This document shows positions 60,682 through 64,000 of a stretch of DNA of 64,000 bases, in pieces. The notes beneath the pieces were generated by a model. That model was given only the letters and a program-made list of their open reading frames with translations, did not search any database and was not told the origin of the DNA. The stretch spans positions 3,534,001 through 3,598,000 of the forward strand of contig NC_014306.1 of NCBI RefSeq assembly GCF_000196615.1. The letters are read 5' to 3'. Positions within the stretch are counted from its first letter, which is position 1, and each line of letters opens with the position of its first letter. Origin of the DNA: Erwinia billingiae Eb661 (GTDB taxonomy: Bacteria; Pseudomonadota; Gammaproteobacteria; Enterobacterales; Enterobacteriaceae). The position numbers and the translations under genes are program-made.

Positions 60682-60969
60682 TTAGCTTTTAATGCTGTAA
60701 TTACACTGATACCAGGCGTTCATTAATCCAGGTACCCGACTTTCCTGCGGTTTAATCGGTTCCACTTTATCAAACCCGCGTTCTGTACAGTAGCGTTCCA
60801 CATCCTCTTGCATCGCCATCTTATTGACGGTGGACGGATTAAAACGATACTGCACAGTATTTACCGCAGGATCTTCATCAACTTTTTCAAATGCCCCTGG
60901 CTTGCTGGAAGTACAACCGGCTAATACAAATACAGCCAGCGCAACGGCGCCAGTCACTAACTTCTTCAT
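60682..60969 (-). CDS. Lipoprotein of unknown function
   Basis: 95 residues from ATG 60969 (AAGGAGCTAAA). Lipobox LAGC. Mature part has two cysteines (ERYCTERGF and WYQCNYS), likely a disulphide. A frame start at 61065 would add an unlikely leader. Confidence 0.78.
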   Translation of the reverse strand: MKKLVTGAVALAVFVLAGCTSSKPGAFEKVDEDPAVNTVQYRFNPSTVNKMAMQEDVERYCTERGFDKVEPIKPQESRVPGLMNAWYQCNYSIKS

Positions 60970-61190
60970 TTTAGCTCCTTCGTTCGGTGCGGCATGATAA
61001 CAGCCGACTTTCCTGACGCCATCGGAAAATCCCGCATTTGCAGTTTCTTTACCGTGCAAATGCATTGTTTTACCAATTGAATCGATTCAGGAAGCCGTCT
61101 GGCGCTATCTGGAAAGGGATGCGATTATCCGTACAGACATATTTTAATGTCTGCCAACACCATGAATGACTTACAATAACAATGTGTTAT

Positions 61191-61215
61191 GCCCGCGGCG
61201 AGCGGGCTTTTTTTT
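61191..61215 (+). terminator. Orphan plus-strand terminator, possible small RNA end
   Basis: GCCCGC GGCGA GCGGGC followed by eight T on the plus strand. No plus-strand gene precedes it in the 130 bases from 61066, so it may end a small RNA. Confidence 0.6.
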
Positions 61216-61219
61216 GCGC

Positions 61220-62026
61220 TTAATTCGCGTTACCGTCGAGAATAATACGTAAAACGTCTGCAGAATTATTAACCGGAAGTGCCAGAACCGACTGATAAAG
61301 GTCAATGGTCATATCGCAGAGTTTACCTTTATCAGAACCCGCTTCGGCCGGGGAGTTAAGCGTTTGCAGATCGCTGCCCCACTTGCCGTATAGCGAACGC
61401 ACGATGGTTTGCAGAGCGGCACGGCCCTTCGCCACATCGACCTGCTGCTGTGCGCCGTGGCTGTGCAGCAGGAAATCATCAATGCTGGCCATCTCTTTGT
61501 CGATCAGCGCCTTGGGTAATATTTCTGCGGTGTTAACGCCACCTTCCACCTGAGGGAAAAGGTATTTGAAACAGAGTGCACTGTCCTTCTGCCTGATGAC
61601 TTTCATTTCTTCCAGCGCTACGGCCATATAATCATGTAGTTGCCGATCGCCGGCATAGCTGATGCGCTGATTCAGCAGGTCTGACAGCATCGGACGTAAC
61701 CGTTCCAGCGCCTGTTGCTCGCTGTTGCCTTCACGTAAGGCGCGAATAAATTCCTGATCCAACGTCTGGTAAAGTGCCGGCTGCTGATCTTTGATGGTGC
61801 GGTAGACCGGCAGCGTCGCCAGACGTTGCTCTGCCGCAGCCAGACGGGCTTCCTGCTGCTGTTGCGGTGCCACAAAACCAAAGTAATAAAGGTTACCGGC
61901 AAACAGCAGCATAAAGGCCAGCAAAACCGCTTTGGCTTTACTGAGGGAACCCCGCTTTGACAACCACGCGAGAAATAAAACGACCAGCAGGCCGCTAATA
62001 AAGGAGATGAGTGTAGCCTGGGACAT
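61220..62026 (-). CDS. Inner-membrane protein of unknown function
   Basis: 268 residues. Two N-terminal membrane helices (LISFISGLLVVLFLAWLS and AVLLAFMLLFAGNLYYFG), then a soluble helical part with conserved-looking cysteines (SALCFKY and GKLCDMT). No known family. It precedes the universal stress gene in the opposite order of transcription only by 52 bases, but transcription direction is the same. Confidence 0.75.
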   Translation of the reverse strand: MSQATLISFISGLLVVLFLAWLSKRGSLSKAKAVLLAFMLLFAGNLYYFGFVAPQQQQEARLAAAEQRLATLPVYRTIKDQQPALYQTLDQEFIRALREGNSEQQALERLRPMLSDLLNQRISYAGDRQLHDYMAVALEEMKVIRQKDSALCFKYLFPQVEGGVNTAEILPKALIDKEMASIDDFLLHSHGAQQQVDVAKGRAALQTIVRSLYGKWGSDLQTLNSPAEAGSDKGKLCDMTIDLYQSVLALPVNNSADVLRIILDGNAN

Positions 62027-62078
62027 GACAGTAAATACCTGTAGAGGCGGGCCGCGATGCGCGGCCCAATAGGCGGAG

Positions 62079-62531
62079 TTAATCTAGCCGAACATCCACC
62101 AGCACCGGGCAGCTGGCGCGCTCGATCACGGCAGCACTGACAGAGCCCTTCAGCAGACGGTTAAAAGAGGAAAGATGACGGCGGCCCATAATGATCATCG
62201 CAGCAGCGAGTTCGTTGGCCTGCGCGACGATGGTTTCCGCAGACTCACCGGCCACCACACGCCCGGTGGAGGCGATGCCGGCGCGCTGCAGTTCCGCCAG
62301 TGCCTGACGCACCGCGGCTTCAGCGGTGTTTTGCTCATCCAGCGCGCAACCGAAATCATTCGGGTCTTCCCCGGCCTCGATAAGGTAGGTGCCGGTGGTG
62401 CTGGCATAGCTGGCATCGATACAGCACAGCACCACAACGTTGGCCTGCAAAGCCTGCGCCTGTTCAGTGGCCAGTGCCACCACCTTGCGGGCTATAGCGG
62501 AATTATCAACGGCGACTAAAAGCGTTTTCAT
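62079..62531 (-). CDS. Universal stress protein (UspA family)
   Basis: 150 residues. Starts MKTLLVAVDNSAIARKVVAL, and ends MGRRHLSSFNRLLKGSVSAA, close to the Gx2Gx9G(S/T) ATP loop. The second Gly is His here, so nucleotide binding is uncertain. It sits directly downstream of the IclR regulator (12 bases) in one operon. Confidence 0.88.
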   Translation of the reverse strand: MKTLLVAVDNSAIARKVVALATEQAQALQANVVVLCCIDASYASTTGTYLIEAGEDPNDFGCALDEQNTAEAAVRQALAELQRAGIASTGRVVAGESAETIVAQANELAAAMIIMGRRHLSSFNRLLKGSVSAAVIERASCPVLVDVRLD

Positions 62532-62543
62532 TTCCCTCTCCTG

Positions 62544-63326
62544 TCAGTCACGTAAGGCCGCTTTGCCTATCTCATCCACCAGCGCCTCTTTGCATTTAAG
62601 GATCTCTGTACGGTAGAGCGCCTCGTGCTTCTGAAAACGGGTAGACGGAACCAGCAAGCTGATGGAAAAACGGCCCAGAATGGTATCGATCGCCACCGCC
62701 ATGGTGGAGATCCCTTCCAGCGTCTCGCCCCGATCGTAAGAAAGACCGGTGCGGCGGATCTCCTTAAGGCGTTCAATCAGTTCAGGAAACGCCTTAACGG
62801 TCAGATCGGTAATGGCTTCATAGGCATCGCCGACGACGGCGCGAGCCTGTTCATCGCTGTCCAGCGCCAGCAGCGCTTTGCCACCGGAGGTGCTGTACAA
62901 CGGCAGATTCAGGCCGATGCGCGGAACCACGCGCAGCTCACGATCGGCCACCACATAATGCACGATCGCCAGCTGCAATCCGCTGGCACGCGCCAGAGAA
63001 ACCGTTTCACCGGTGGCATCGCACAGCGCCTGCAGCCAGGGCTGAGCAATCGCCACCACGTCGGTATGCAGCGTGGCAATGAGCCGAAGCAATGCCGGCC
63101 CAAGCCGGACGCCACCCGCGCCGGGACTGCGTACCAGCTGCACCGAATCCAGCGCCGCGACGATGCGTTGCACGGTTGAACGGGGTAAATCCACCGCCTG
63201 AGCGATTTCGCCCAGGCTCATGCCGTCGGGACGGTTGCCCAACGCATCCAATATTTTCGCCGCACGAGAGATCACCTGGATCCCCCCAGTGCGCTCATCC
63301 TCACGCTGTGTAATAGGGTCAGACAT
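62544..63326 (-). CDS. IclR-family transcription regulator
   Basis: 260 residues: N-terminal winged helix (MSLGEIAQAVDLPRSTVQRI) and a C-terminal effector domain (LYSTSGGKALLALDSDEQAR). Divergent from an MFS transporter gene with repeated sequences between. It probably controls that transporter and itself. Effector unknown. Confidence 0.92.
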   Translation of the reverse strand: MSDPITQREDERTGGIQVISRAAKILDALGNRPDGMSLGEIAQAVDLPRSTVQRIVAALDSVQLVRSPGAGGVRLGPALLRLIATLHTDVVAIAQPWLQALCDATGETVSLARASGLQLAIVHYVVADRELRVVPRIGLNLPLYSTSGGKALLALDSDEQARAVVGDAYEAITDLTVKAFPELIERLKEIRRTGLSYDRGETLEGISTMAVAIDTILGRFSISLLVPSTRFQKHEALYRTEILKCKEALVDEIGKAALRD

Positions 63327-63385
63327 ACGCGTTGCTCCTTGCTTGATGACGATACTTTAGCACTTATTTACCGTTCGAGGCAGGC

Positions 63386-63458
63386 TGTATCGCATTGCAA
63401 TACACCCATTCACACTGTAAACTCTGCGGCAAATGTACCACAATGCAATACAGTGCAT
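63386..63458. promoter_or_regulatory. Candidate IclR operators
   Basis: Two related elements: TGTATCGCATTGCAATACA (63386-63404, partial palindrome) and ACAATGCAATACAGT around 63440-63453. Both share TGCAATACA. They lie between the divergent IclR and MFS genes, the usual place for IclR binding. Confidence 0.6.
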
Positions 63459-63493
63459 CGTAATTTTATTTCCTTCCTGACGGAGCCCCTGCT

Positions 63494-64000
63494 ATGACTG
63501 CTCAACCAGCAGCGCCGCCTGCTCCCCACCCGTTTACTCTACGTCTGGCGTTGGGACTGGTGGGTGTACTGATCGCTGCGTTGACCTCAGGATTAAACGA
63601 CCGCGTCACTGACCTGGCGCTGGCCGATGTGCGGGCAGCCATTGGCTTCAGCTATGACCAGGCCAGCTGGATCACTTCGGTGTATCAGGCGGCAGAAGTC
63701 GCCGCGATGATGATCGCTCCCTGGTTTGCGGTGACGTTTTCACTGCGGCGCTTTACCCTGACCGTCGCAACCGGCTTTGCGCTGGTGGGTTTATTGCAGC
63801 CTTTCGCACCCACGCCTTCTTTATTTATCGCGTTACGCGTGATCCAGGGGATTTTTGGTGGCGCGCTGCCGCCGATGCTGATGACCGTGGCACTGCGTTT
63901 TCTGCCGCCGCCGATCAAGCTTTATGGTCTGGCTGCCTATGCCTTAACCGCCACCTTCGGCCCCAACATTGCCGCGTCGCTGGCGGCGTTCTGGACCGAT
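63494..64000 (+). CDS. MFS drug/metabolite transporter, partial
   Basis: The first 169 residues are present; the gene runs off the right edge. Starts MTAQPAAPPAPHPFTLRLAL, with membrane helices and QASWITSVYQAAEVAAMMIA, typical of 14-helix DHA2/EmrB-like transporters. CGGAG lies before the ATG. Likely regulated by the divergent IclR protein. Confidence 0.85.
   Translation, partial: MTAQPAAPPAPHPFTLRLALGLVGVLIAALTSGLNDRVTDLALADVRAAIGFSYDQASWITSVYQAAEVAAMMIAPWFAVTFSLRRFTLTVATGFALVGLLQPFAPTPSLFIALRVIQGIFGGALPPMLMTVALRFLPPPIKLYGLAAYALTATFGPNIAASLAAFWTD

Overview
The window is mostly one complete-looking temperate prophage, followed by a scar of a second prophage and a stretch of ordinary chromosome. 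The chromosomal genes on the right (YbdG-type channel, YhjX-type transporter, chemotaxis receptor, SMP-30 hydrolase, universal stress protein, IclR regulator) fit an Enterobacterales host, plausibly Erwinia/Pantoea-like. The genus is an inference from gene content and has not been tested.

Prophage, about 1-47500. The late genes lie on the minus strand. From the left edge they run backwards through: an SOS-box gene, an acyltransferase moron, tail fibre, baseplate (gp48-like, J, W, V spike, D hub), LysM protein, a plus-strand ClpP-like protease moron, tape measure, a signal-peptide protein, a Doc-type toxin with an unfamiliar partner, tail chaperones with a -1 frameshift site, tube, sheath, neck proteins, P22-like coat, scaffold, DUF4055 portal and terminase. 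Next come small genes and the lysis cassette (spanins, endolysin, dual-start lambda-type holin). Then follow a Q-like gene, the nin region, replication P and O with an origin inside O, a ParB-like gene, CII, nutR and Cro. The virion is therefore a contractile-tailed particle run by a lambdoid regulatory circuit.

From 33859 the plus strand carries operators, a probably leaderless CI repressor, three microproteins, a DUF3024 gene, an 850-bp array of seven terminator hairpins, a second operator cluster (OL), nutL and a phage-21-type N gene. The left operon then holds anti-defence-like small genes, a coiled-coil protein, RecE and RecT. An SRAP peptidase gene has an IS3-family element in its leader. 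The region ends with zinc-finger proteins, a short C5 cytosine methyltransferase fully overlapped by a second long reading frame, and an AlpA-like protein. No integrase is visible.

Boundary, about 47400-52000. Two cargo genes (YoaK-like, unknown) are followed by a decayed copy of the same prophage end: SRAP with one nonsense codon, a zinc-finger remnant and an AlpA remnant. An AT-rich metallopeptidase and lipoprotein pair, possibly a T6SS effector and its immunity protein, comes next.

Chromosome, about 52000-64000. It contains small envelope lipoproteins, the chemotaxis receptor with a textbook sigma-28 promoter, ybdG, yhjX with paired YpdB boxes, and the metabolic and regulatory genes named above. 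The window ends inside an MFS transporter gene.
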